Below are positions 1 through 7,337 of a DNA stretch of 29,872 bases, one piece after another (position 1 is the stretch's first letter; each line of letters opens with the position of its first letter). Under the pieces are notes generated by a model that saw nothing but the letters and a program-made list of their open reading frames with translations, did no database searches and had not been told where the DNA came from. The stretch comes from JBGPBY01 sp041481485 (GTDB lineage Bacteria > Acidobacteriota > Terriglobia > 20CM-2-55-15): positions 1-29,872 of the forward strand of contig JBGPBY010000017.1 in NCBI GenBank assembly GCA_041481485.1, in the 5' to 3' direction. The position numbers and the translations under genes are program-made.

Positions 1-973
1 AGTAAAGGGCGTCTCCGTCGGTGGCGCGAGTCGCAATCATCCAGGGCTTTGCCTGAGCCACTCCCATGTACACCAGATTCAGCAGTGGATCGAAGCTACC
101 GGTAATCCAGGACTCGCCGCCTGCGCGGTTCTTGTCCGGAATGTTGCCCCATGTATTCCCACCAGGGTCGGAGGCCGTTGCAATCGTATTGAATTTCCAG
201 AGTTGCTTGCCCATAGCCACATCGTAGGCACTGATGTAGCACTTCTCTTCGACGTAATTGCCGCAACCGCCGCCGGCGCCACCCACAAATATTTTTCCGT
301 TGGCTACGACCGGGCCACTCGAGTTGCTGTGCCCAGTGTTCACGTCCAGGGCAATCTTTCCGTTTCGCGCGTCGACTGCGACAAGTCGGGTACCGACCAT
401 CATGTAGAGATCGTTCTGATAAATGGATATACCTCGAAGGTCGATACTCCCGCCCAGATTACTCTCCCAGATGATTTTGCCTGTTGTGCCGTCAAGCGCC
501 TGCAGGATACCGCCGGTGTTCGGCAGGTAGATGACTCCATTATGGGCAATCGGCGCCGGCTGATTGGTCCCCGGTTCACGCATGGGGACCTTGAATGCCA
601 GCTGCAGATCTTTCACGTTATCGCGTGTGATCTGGTTTAGAGGACTGTAATTGGTGGCGGCGTAATCGCGGCGAATCATCAGCCAGTCGCCGGGATCCTG
701 TTTCTTCAGCATCGCATCGGTGACGGGAACGTAGTTTTTCACTTCACCAGGAATAGTGACCGATGGCGGCGAAGCCGGAGCTGCAGCTGCGCCACGAGCA
801 GCGCCACCCTGGCCTCCTCGTGCAGCGCCCGGTGCCGCATTTGCTCCGCCGGCCCCCGGCAATGCAGGCGCTCCACCCTGAGCGGGGGCCCCGGCCTGTT
901 GCGCCAGAATCAATGCCCCTGAAATCGCAATACCGATGAGAGCGAACGCCACAGGTTTATTGAACTTAAACAT
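1..973 (-). CDS. PQQ-type beta-propeller protein, exported, C-terminus outside window
   Basis: Reads from ATG at 973 leftwards off the window edge; about 324 N-terminal codons are present. AGGAGG lies 6-7 bases before the ATG. A hydrophobic N-terminus (about residues 8-25) indicates export. A Gly/Ala/Pro-rich stretch (about residues 26-65) follows, then beta-propeller blades with repeating phrases such as GVIYLPNTGG, ALDGTTGKIIWE and LVAVDARNGK, as in quinoprotein alcohol/sugar dehydrogenases. The early phrase DYAATNYSPLNQI is the usual opening of such propellers. The start is only 8 bases beyond the stop of the CHRD gene, so the two are very likely one transcript. Substrate cannot be told, and the PQQ and metal ligands further downstream are not visible, so an enzymatic role is inferred. 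It could be a non-enzymatic PQQ-like repeat protein. Confidence 0.85.
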   Translation of the reverse strand, partial: MFKFNKPVAFALIGIAISGALILAQQAGAPAQGGAPALPGAGGANAAPGAARGGQGGAARGAAAAPASPPSVTIPGEVKNYVPVTDAMLKKQDPGDWLMIRRDYAATNYSPLNQITRDNVKDLQLAFKVPMREPGTNQPAPIAHNGVIYLPNTGGILQALDGTTGKIIWESNLGGSIDLRGISIYQNDLYMMVGTRLVAVDARNGKIALDVNTGHSNSSGPVVANGKIFVGGAGGGCGNYVEEKCYISAYDVAMGKQLWKFNTIATASDPGGNTWGNIPDKNRAGGESWITGSFDPLLNLVYMGVAQAKPWMIATRATDGDALY

Positions 974-981
974 CTGTCCTC

Positions 982-1461
982 CTATTTCACGATCCAGCCC
1001 ATCAGGGCGCCGGTAGGCGAGCCTTCGTTGTGAAGTTGAACATAGATCCGGCCCTTTTTGAGTGCATCGACCTGTTCTGAAGTCAGATCGAAGGTGCCGC
1101 TGATGGAACCACTTTTGCCGTCTCCCGCTTTTGTGACCATTAAATCGAACATCGGCTTCGCGCTATAATCGCGAGCGCCCATGACCGGTCCCAAAAAAAG
1201 ATGAGCTGCCGTTGCTGGAGATACCAGCTTTTCAAAGGTCGCATTGACGGTGAGTTTCTTCCCGGAAAGCGTCGCCGTACCGGCGCCGGACCCAGCCACA
1301 TTTGCTGCAGTGACATTGATTCCGGCTCCCGTGGATCTCAAAGCAGGCACCGAGGACAATCGGATATTGTATTTGTCTCCGCTCTGCGAAAGCGCTGGCA
1401 GCGCCAGACAAAGCACTCCTATTCCGATCATCAGCGATAAATTGCATCGTCTTCGCGTCAT
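982..1461 (-). CDS. CHRD domain-containing exported protein
   Basis: 159 residues. The start is placed at ATG 1461 because GGAGAGAGG precedes it and a clear signal peptide (basic MTRRR, hydrophobic core, LPALSQS) follows; a start 20 codons upstream would bury the signal. The mature part matches the CHRD domain: an early TGAG region, TATLSGKKLTVN, the AAHLFLGP histidine phrase, GSISGTFDLT, and the C-terminal IYVQLHNEGSPTGALMGWI, where the H and the G-x-I end are typical. CHRD domains occur in chordin and in many bacterial secreted proteins; their role in bacteria is not established. It is first gene of a minus-strand pair with the PQQ propeller protein and is divergent from the amidohydrolase gene. 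Confidence 0.85.
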   Translation of the reverse strand: MTRRRCNLSLMIGIGVLCLALPALSQSGDKYNIRLSSVPALRSTGAGINVTAANVAGSGAGTATLSGKKLTVNATFEKLVSPATAAHLFLGPVMGARDYSAKPMFDLMVTKAGDGKSGSISGTFDLTSEQVDALKKGRIYVQLHNEGSPTGALMGWIVK

Positions 1462-1483
1462 CTCCAACCTCTCTCCAACAATT

Positions 1484-1513
1484 TTGGCAGCTAGAATACA
1501 GCGAATGTATACT
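1484..1513 (+). promoter_or_regulatory. Candidate sigma70 promoter for the amidohydrolase
   Basis: TTGGCA (1484-1489), an 18-base spacer and TATACT (1508-1513). It would start RNA at about 1520, only a few bases before the ATG at 1529, implying a leaderless or near-leaderless message. No Shine-Dalgarno sequence precedes either candidate ATG (1505, 1529), which agrees with this. Judged by eye only. Confidence 0.35.
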
Positions 1514-1528
1514 GCCGCCACGCAAATT

Positions 1529-3205
1529 ATGCATGTGCCAAAACAACTTCTGGCTCTTGCTCTGACCGGCGCGTTAGTGTCGGCTGCATCTGTCGCTTAT
1601 TCGCTTCAGTCGACGCGGCAGGCTCTGCGGTCATGCGCCGATTCGCGGGATATCCGGCTGACGAACGGGAAGTTCGTCACGCTCAATCCTCAGAACACCA
1701 GAGCTGCGGAAGTCACGATCCAGAATGGCCGCTTCGATACGATCGGCCCGATTGGAAATCGTTCACTCAACCCGTGTACCAAAGTGGTGGACGTCGGGGG
1801 ACGTATCGTCATCCCAGGCATTGTCGACAACCACAACCACATTGTTCTGCTTGGACTGCGTCCCGGACACGACACACGGCTGGAGACGGCGGCATCGATC
1901 GCCGAAGTGCAGGCGATCATCAAAACTCGGGCAGCCGACGTACCTCCGGGCGAATTCATTACGGCAATGGGAGGATGGAATTCGTCGCAGTTCGCCGAAA
2001 AGCGCCTGCCGACGCTGGCGGAGCTGGATGCCGCCGCTCCGAACCATCCGGTGATCGTATATCAGGGATTCACGGGGCCGGCCGCAACCAACACAAAAGG
2101 GATGGCGTTCTTCACGTCGAAGAACGTCGCGGTGAGTCCGGCCGGCGCAATTGCCGCCAATGCCCCGTCCGTGGCAGCGCTCGATGCGTTGCGCGCCGTC
2201 CAAACCTTCGAAGACAAGAAACGCGGGACGATGGACGCGATGGCTTACTCGGCCAGCGTCGGCGTCACCACCAATGTCGATATGGGAGCCTTTGTCATAC
2301 CCGGCTTGCCCGACATTCAGGATTCGTTCGTCTTCAACGGCCTCGCCAGCCAGGATCCGTTCCACATGTACGACGCCTTCGCCGAACTTCACCACCAGGG
2401 AAAATTCTCGACACGGCTGCGCATTTTCTTTCTCACGATGGATACTCAGCCCAATGTGCCGCTACTGAATCAGCGTCTGCTGAATATGTTCAGGGATTAC
2501 GGCGACGACATGATGCGGGCGTCGGGCATCGGCGAGTTCGCAACGAACTGGGCAGTCGGCGGCGCTCCGCCGACCCAGGCCACCTACACTGCGGCTCTCA
2601 GTCTTATTGCGAAGCAAGGCTGGGCGTTTCAGCAGCACAGCCTGTCGCCGGCGGAGGACGAACTGACTATCGCGACATTTGAAGCAGTAAATGCGGCAAC
2701 ACCGATCGCACCGCTGCACTGGTCGATCGCACACGTTCCGCGAATCGACGCGCCGAAGATTGCTCGATTGAAAGCCATGGGCGCCGGAATTGCAGTTCAT
2801 CCGTTCCAGTATTTGAATGCGACCGGAGGAGGGCCGCCGCTGCGCACCATCGTCGACAGCGGAATTCACGTCGGTGCCGGTTCGGACTCCGCCCAGATTT
2901 CGACGTTGAATCCGTGGCTGATGATGTACTACATGGTCACGGGAAAGAATGCGTCCGGAGTGATGGTCAATGCCGGACAGCAATTGACACGGATGGAAGC
3001 CATGCGCCTGTATACCGTAGAGAATGGATGGTTCTTCCACGAAGAAGACCGGCTGGGTTCGATGGAGCCGGGAAAGCTCGGCGATCTGGTAGTTCTCAAT
3101 GAGGACTACTTCGATACTGCAAAAGTCTCGGATGAAGGGATAAAGAAAATAAAGTCCGTTTTTACGGTAGTCGATGGCAAGGTGGTTTACGACCGTCTAC
3201 ACTGA
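1529..3205 (+). CDS. Amidohydrolase (amidohydrolase 3 / YtcJ-like family), exported
   Basis: 558 residues from ATG 1529; an in-frame ATG at 1505 is the alternative, and neither has a Shine-Dalgarno sequence. The N-terminus (LLALALTGALVSAASVAYS) is a signal peptide or anchor. The family layout is complete: a beta-sandwich start (NGKFVTLNPQ, VDVGGRIVIPG), the metal-binding HxH in VDNHNHI (H102, H104), TIM-barrel metal-site phrases WAFQQHSLSP and HWSIAHVPRID, then GAGSDSAQIS with the catalytic-type Asp, and the closing LGSMEPGKLGDLVVLNEDYF that returns to the beta-sandwich. Such enzymes hydrolyse amides or related bonds with one or two metals; the substrate is unknown. It transcribes toward the tannase gene but a palindromic repeat lies between, so co-transcription is uncertain. 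Confidence 0.88.
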   Translation: MHVPKQLLALALTGALVSAASVAYSLQSTRQALRSCADSRDIRLTNGKFVTLNPQNTRAAEVTIQNGRFDTIGPIGNRSLNPCTKVVDVGGRIVIPGIVDNHNHIVLLGLRPGHDTRLETAASIAEVQAIIKTRAADVPPGEFITAMGGWNSSQFAEKRLPTLAELDAAAPNHPVIVYQGFTGPAATNTKGMAFFTSKNVAVSPAGAIAANAPSVAALDALRAVQTFEDKKRGTMDAMAYSASVGVTTNVDMGAFVIPGLPDIQDSFVFNGLASQDPFHMYDAFAELHHQGKFSTRLRIFFLTMDTQPNVPLLNQRLLNMFRDYGDDMMRASGIGEFATNWAVGGAPPTQATYTAALSLIAKQGWAFQQHSLSPAEDELTIATFEAVNAATPIAPLHWSIAHVPRIDAPKIARLKAMGAGIAVHPFQYLNATGGGPPLRTIVDSGIHVGAGSDSAQISTLNPWLMMYYMVTGKNASGVMVNAGQQLTRMEAMRLYTVENGWFFHEEDRLGSMEPGKLGDLVVLNEDYFDTAKVSDEGIKKIKSVFTVVDGKVVYDRLH

Positions 3206-3226
3206 CCGTTGACTTGACGGTCCCAA

Positions 3227-3300
3227 CTGTAGGCGCGGTCTATGACCGCGCGCGATTTCAAAAGTTCGAAAATGTGCGCGGTCATAGACCGCGCCTACAG
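3227..3300. repeat. Palindromic repeat type A, copy 1
   Basis: A perfect 25-base inverted repeat: left arm 3227-3251, right arm 3276-3300, loop 24 bases. Each arm is itself nearly self-complementary (GCGCGGTC-TAT-GACCGCGC), so either one long hairpin or two short ones can form. The same sequence recurs at 5384-5481. It lies between the amidohydrolase stop and the tannase Shine-Dalgarno, in the manner of REP-type intergenic elements. No T-tract follows, so it is not a classical terminator. Confidence 0.85.
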
Positions 3301-3326
3301 TTCCAGTTCAACAAAGGAGGCTTCGA

Positions 3327-4847
3327 ATGTCGATGAAGAAAATGTTGGGCGTGAGCGGAATCCTTGCCGCGGCCCTGATGCTCATGCTGAGTGTTGGTGT
3401 CCCCACGGCTAGCGCCGCGACATCCTGCGAGAGTCTGTCGGGACTCAAATTGCAAGACACCACGATCACCCTGGCCCAGTCTGTCGAAGCCGGAAAGTTT
3501 GCGGCTCCAGGAGCGCGTGGGGCCAATCCCTACGCGGATCTTCCCGCCTTTTGCCGCGTGACGGCAACGGTCAAACCCAGCAGCGATTCCGAGATCAAGA
3601 TTGAAGTCTGGATGCCCGCCGCTGGATGGAATAGCAAATTTCAGGGCGTCGGCAATGGGGCATGGCAGGGTTCCATCGGAACGGCGGCTCTGGCCACGGC
3701 GCTCCGCAAGGGTTATGCAACGGCTAGTACCGACACCGGTCATGAAGGAGGCAGCGCCAGCTTCGCTCTTGGACATCCCGAGAAGGTCGTCGACTTCGGT
3801 TATCGTGCCGTTCATGAAATGACCATCAAAGGCAAAGCCATTACAACGGCGTTCTACGACAACAGCGCTCCCAAGTTTTCTTACTTTGTGGGTTGTTCAG
3901 CGGGCGGCAAACAAGCAATCAAGGAAACGCAGATGTTTCCGACCGACTATGATGGCGTTGTGGCCGGTTCGCCTGGAGTGAACTGGTCGGGCCGCGCGCT
4001 TCAAACCATCTGGATCGGTCAGGCGGTCGCACAGGCCCCAATTCCCCAGGCCAAATTCGCCGCCATCAACGCCGCAGCGATTGGCGCATGCGATATGAAT
4101 GACGGTGTTAAAGACGGCGTCATTGAAAACCCCAGGACGTGCAAGTTCGATCCCCAGGTCCTGCTGTGCAAGGACCAGGATTCCAACTCATGTCTCACCG
4201 CACCGCAGGTGGAAACCGCACGAAAGATCTATGCGAACGTGAGCAACAGCCGCACAAAACAATCATTGGTTGCCGGATTATCTCCAGGCAGCGAATTGAG
4301 TTGGACGACGATGGCGAGCGCTCAGCCATTCGGGCCGGGCGTGGACCTGTTCAAGTACGTCGTGTTCGGCGATGCGAACTGGGATTTCAAAGCGCTGAAC
4401 TGGGACTCCGATCTCGACAAGACATTGAAGGCCAGCAAAGACATGGACGCTCTGGATCCAAACCTGAAACCCTTCTTCGATCGCGGCGGGAAGATCATTT
4501 CCTATCATGGGTGGACGGACGGGCAAATCTCTCCGGGCAGCACCGTCGACTACTACCAGACCGTACTGGACAAAAATGGCGGTGCCAGCAAAGTTCAGCA
4601 GAACTATCGGCTATTCATGGTGCCAGGCATGAACCACTGTGGTGGCGGAACAGGCACGGACCAGTTCGATATGCTGACTCAGCTTGAACAATGGGTCGAA
4701 AAGGGCAAGGCACCGGATTCGATCCTTGCATCTCACAACACGAATGGAATGCCGGACAAGACCCGTCCGCTTTGCCCTTATCCGCAGGTGGCCTCGTATA
4801 AGGGAACCGGAAGCACGAACGACGCCGCGAATTTCGTCTGCAAGTAG
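3327..4847 (+). CDS. Tannase/feruloyl esterase family protein, exported
   Basis: 506 residues; AAAGGAGG lies 6 bases before ATG 3327. The signal peptide is clear (MKKMLG, hydrophobic core, TASA-A cleavage near residue 30). The tannase-family catalytic signature CS-D-HC is intact: C190-S191 in GCSAGG, D398 in YHGWTDGQ, and H437-C438 in PGMNHCGGG, where the two cysteines form the disulfide that joins Ser and His in this family. A Ca-binding-like loop (CDMNDGVKDGV, about 255-265) also fits. The family cleaves ester bonds of gallate or hydroxycinnamate esters from plant material; which substrate applies here is not readable. It is followed directly by a strong intrinsic terminator. No accessory carbohydrate-binding domain is present. 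Confidence 0.92.
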   Translation: MSMKKMLGVSGILAAALMLMLSVGVPTASAATSCESLSGLKLQDTTITLAQSVEAGKFAAPGARGANPYADLPAFCRVTATVKPSSDSEIKIEVWMPAAGWNSKFQGVGNGAWQGSIGTAALATALRKGYATASTDTGHEGGSASFALGHPEKVVDFGYRAVHEMTIKGKAITTAFYDNSAPKFSYFVGCSAGGKQAIKETQMFPTDYDGVVAGSPGVNWSGRALQTIWIGQAVAQAPIPQAKFAAINAAAIGACDMNDGVKDGVIENPRTCKFDPQVLLCKDQDSNSCLTAPQVETARKIYANVSNSRTKQSLVAGLSPGSELSWTTMASAQPFGPGVDLFKYVVFGDANWDFKALNWDSDLDKTLKASKDMDALDPNLKPFFDRGGKIISYHGWTDGQISPGSTVDYYQTVLDKNGGASKVQQNYRLFMVPGMNHCGGGTGTDQFDMLTQLEQWVEKGKAPDSILASHNTNGMPDKTRPLCPYPQVASYKGTGSTNDAANFVCK

Positions 4848-4875
4848 TGGGGAAACTGCGGGGACAGCCTATATA

Positions 4876-4913
4876 GAGAAATCCCTCACCCAACGGGTGA
4901 GGGATTTCTTTAT
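4876..4913. terminator. Bidirectional intrinsic terminator
   Basis: Stem AGAAATCCCTCACCC / GGGTGAGGGATTTCT with an AACG-type loop, flanked by A-rich sequence on the left and T-rich on the right. It sits 30 bases after the tannase stop and touches the stop codon (4910-4912) of the converging small membrane protein gene, so it can serve both strands. Confidence 0.8.
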
Positions 4914-5260
4914 TTCCGCGCTTCGAAACGATGAATTCCAACAACCAGCACGAGCGCCGTTCCCATAAAAGCCAGCAGCAGCGCCAGCACGCCGGCGCGA
5001 AATCCCAGGAGTCCCGCCAGTAATCCTGGAAATCCTGCCGATGACCGGGCATCGCCGGCGGGCAACTCTGCCAAGACGCCATAAAGCGTACACAGGACGA
5101 GAAACAGCCCGCAGAACAAAGTCCAGTAACGGGCCCTCGCGTCGTTTCCACAAAGTTCCACGAGCAGCTGGCCCAGCGCCTTACGCGAAATCAGGACAAT
5201 CGCCATAGCCAGGCACAGCGCCGACAATGCGCTGATCAGATAAGCAATGTAAATGTTCAT
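4910..5260 (-). CDS. Small integral membrane protein, unknown function
   Basis: 116 residues with GGAGG 6 bases before ATG 5260 and a promoter candidate upstream. Four hydrophobic segments are visible: about residues 3-24, 46-64, 72-92 (weaker, with LLAGLLGF) and 88-109, with short basic loops (RKALGQ, RARYW) and a basic C-terminal tail (HRFEARK). I do not recognise the family. No catalytic motif is seen, and the size would suit an accessory or regulatory membrane protein. It is monocistronic: a terminator closes it and the type A repeat plus the MBL gene lie behind it. Confidence 0.7.
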   Translation of the reverse strand: MNIYIAYLISALSALCLAMAIVLISRKALGQLLVELCGNDARARYWTLFCGLFLVLCTLYGVLAELPAGDARSSAGFPGLLAGLLGFRAGVLALLLAFMGTALVLVVGIHRFEARK

Positions 5261-5303
5261 CCCGTCCTCCGAGAGAGCGTCCCCGACTGCGTTGAATAAA
5301 GAC

Positions 5304-5332
5304 AGGATAGTTTAGCGGGATTGAAATTTCAA
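5304..5332 (-). promoter_or_regulatory. Candidate sigma70 promoter for the small membrane protein gene
   Basis: On the minus strand: TTGAAA (5332-5327), a 17-base spacer, TATCCT (5309-5304), in an AT-rich patch of otherwise GC-rich sequence. It lies about 45 bases upstream of the ATG. By-eye call. Confidence 0.4.
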
Positions 5333-5383
5333 TAAATTTTGAAAGTATTGTCGGACTGAACGGGCGCCGGAGATTCTTCCTGC

Positions 5384-5481
5384 CGCCGCTGCTGTAGGCG
5401 CGGTCTATGACCGTGCACAATTGTGAGGAGTGCAATCCTTCAAATTGCGCGCGGTCATAGACCGCGCCTACAGCAGCGGCG
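5384..5481. repeat. Palindromic repeat type A, copy 2
   Basis: Arms 5384-5416 and 5449-5481 pair over 33 bases with one mismatch (T at 5414). The inner 25 bases are the same as copy 1 at 3227-3300 apart from that base, while the loop (32 bases) is unrelated. Here the arms extend further outward (CGCCGCTG / CAGCGGCG). It sits 15 bases after the stop of the MBL-fold gene. Confidence 0.85.
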
Positions 5482-5496
5482 AAATTCCTGAAATTC

Positions 5497-7269
5497 CTAG
5501 TCTCCCTTTCCGAAACTCTTCAACAGGTCGGCTTTGGTGACATCGCGATCGCCGCCCCCCGGGGCATGGATCGATACGATTAAGTCGTAATTGATCTTCA
5601 GCCGGTCCATTTCCGACGCGAGCAATTTCTGAAATGCAGCCTGACCGGAGTTATTTGCACCGAGTACGGCTCCCGGAGCGCCAGGATTGTACGCGTCGCC
5701 TTCCACGATGGTTTTGATTTTCGGGAGGTATGCGACAAGCATGTCCTCTCCATGAATCGCGCCGTCGATGGCATAAATTTCCAGCGTCTGCGTGTCATCC
5801 TTGAGAATGAGCTTGTCTCCGACCCATTTGAACTTCGGCGTGACTTTTGCCAATGCGGCCTTGTCGTTTTTCTTTTTTGCCTCGTCCTGCAGCTGCGCCA
5901 GTTTGTCCGGAAGGGGAAGCGTGCGCGGATTGCTGAACCATGCTTCGTACAGCGGCTTGTCCATCTGCTGGGCGATGATGGTTTCGCCGTCGGCCACTGC
6001 AGCACGAAGCGAGCCGGCATGATCGAAATGATTATGGGTGCTCACCAGATACCGGATGGGTTTCTCGGGAAACAGCCGCTTCACTTCCGTGAGCACGGCG
6101 TCGAATCCATTCTGATTCGCTTCGATCAGCACCACGTGGTCTTTGAATTCAACAGCCACACTGCGATAGTTGCTGGTGATCATGTAAACCCCATCGCCGA
6201 GCTTGCGCGATGTTGCTGCCGCTGCAGCGCCGCCACGTCCGCCTGCCGCCTGTCCGGCACCACCTGCGGGAGCTCCGCCTGCTGGAGGTGCTCCAGCGGG
6301 ACCGCCGCGGCCGCCTCCAGGAGCACCAGCGCCGGCACCTGCTCCGCCACCGCCCGGAGCTCCGCGTCCACCGGCGGCAGCCTGTCCACCTGCCGCAGGA
6401 GGTCCGGCCGCACCGCCTCGACCGCCGGCGCCACCGCCCGCACCCGCACCGCCGCCCGCACCGCCGGCGCCACCGCGTCCACCGCCGGCTGGAGCTGCCG
6501 GAGGAGATGGCGGCGCACCGTTGACTTTCACATCAGCAATCGTCAGATCCGTCCATGCGAGGCCGGCACGAGACTGTTTGATGGTAGTCGGGAATTTCAC
6601 TCCTCCGAAATCCTTGTAATTGGTGAAGGTCTGTTCGACCAGAAGGTCGCCGATAAGCACAGGCTCATCGATCCAGGTCTGGGCTTTGGCGAGCATGTTG
6701 TTTTCATCAAAAAATCCCGCAAGTGAATATGCGGCGCCCGAAGGAGCCTTGGCGTCCACTGGGAACGACACGACGTTGTATTTCTTTCCTCCAACGGATT
6801 GTACTTTTACAGTTGGACTCTGGGCCGCAGCCGCCATTTTCATGAATCCTGGAGGCGACAGCACAATGTCGATTTTCTGAGCCCAGCCTGCATTCGCGGC
6901 AATGTTCGCGGGCTGACCCTGCGCTTCTGCTGCAGGATCCAGTCCACCGCCTCCCGGAAGCAAGCCGGTTTTCGGATCGGCCGGACGGGATTGAAGCGCA
7001 GTCCGCGTCGACGTTCCTGCGTTGAAATCGATGTACCGGACGTAATTCTTCATCGTCAGCTTCGGCCAACCCGCGGCAACACTCTGCAGCTGCCCCTGCT
7101 GAGTTCCCTCATATCCGGATCCGCCAATTTCAATCGTATTGACTTTGTCGTAACCCATCGCCTTGTTCGCATTGGCAATGATGGTCTTTGCGTCTTGTGC
7201 AACGGCAACGCCCGACAACATTGAGATGCCTGCAGCGAGTATCGCCACAGCAGTTATTTTTCTAAACAT
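5497..7269 (-). CDS. Exported metallo-beta-lactamase-fold hydrolase with LolA-like N-domain and Gly/Ala linker
   Basis: 590 residues from ATG 7269, chosen because TGGAGG precedes it by 5 bases and a signal peptide follows (MFRKITAVAILAAG...VAVAQ). Residues about 25-250 look like a LolA-type beta-rich domain (LVEQTFTNYKDFGGVKFPTTI). Residues about 253-352 are almost purely Gly, Ala, Pro and Arg. The C-terminal 235 residues are an MBL fold with the metal motif THNHFDHAG (H412, H414, D416, H417), a later VEGDAYN aspartate and SIHAPGGGD histidine. MBL proteins hydrolyse esters, thioesters or lactams, or bind flavin; the substrate is unknown. It lies 68 bases after the PQQ dehydrogenase stop without a visible promoter, so it is probably co-transcribed. 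The MBL domain is well supported; the LolA-like assignment is inference. Confidence 0.87.
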   Translation of the reverse strand: MFRKITAVAILAAGISMLSGVAVAQDAKTIIANANKAMGYDKVNTIEIGGSGYEGTQQGQLQSVAAGWPKLTMKNYVRYIDFNAGTSTRTALQSRPADPKTGLLPGGGGLDPAAEAQGQPANIAANAGWAQKIDIVLSPPGFMKMAAAAQSPTVKVQSVGGKKYNVVSFPVDAKAPSGAAYSLAGFFDENNMLAKAQTWIDEPVLIGDLLVEQTFTNYKDFGGVKFPTTIKQSRAGLAWTDLTIADVKVNGAPPSPPAAPAGGGRGGAGGAGGGAGAGGGAGGRGGAAGPPAAGGQAAAGGRGAPGGGGAGAGAGAPGGGRGGPAGAPPAGGAPAGGAGQAAGGRGGAAAAATSRKLGDGVYMITSNYRSVAVEFKDHVVLIEANQNGFDAVLTEVKRLFPEKPIRYLVSTHNHFDHAGSLRAAVADGETIIAQQMDKPLYEAWFSNPRTLPLPDKLAQLQDEAKKKNDKAALAKVTPKFKWVGDKLILKDDTQTLEIYAIDGAIHGEDMLVAYLPKIKTIVEGDAYNPGAPGAVLGANNSGQAAFQKLLASEMDRLKINYDLIVSIHAPGGGDRDVTKADLLKSFGKGD

Positions 7270-7337
7270 TCGAACCTCCAGAATTCGTTTGCGGATTCGG
7301 ATCGGACATTGCGGCATCAGGCATTGTTCCAAGCCCG

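Noticed and set aside
3227..3300. Intrinsic terminator of the amidohydrolase
   Set aside because: Strong hairpin but no T-tract, and the same sequence recurs elsewhere as a repeat.
6230..6510. Repeated GCC/CCG-rich units suggesting a CRISPR or tandem array
   Set aside because: Units are irregular Gly/Ala/Pro codons in frame with the MBL gene; no constant repeat or spacer length.
6203..6619. Proline-rich plus-strand frame within the MBL gene
   Set aside because: It is the complement of the Gly/Ala linker codons; no ribosome site and no fold.
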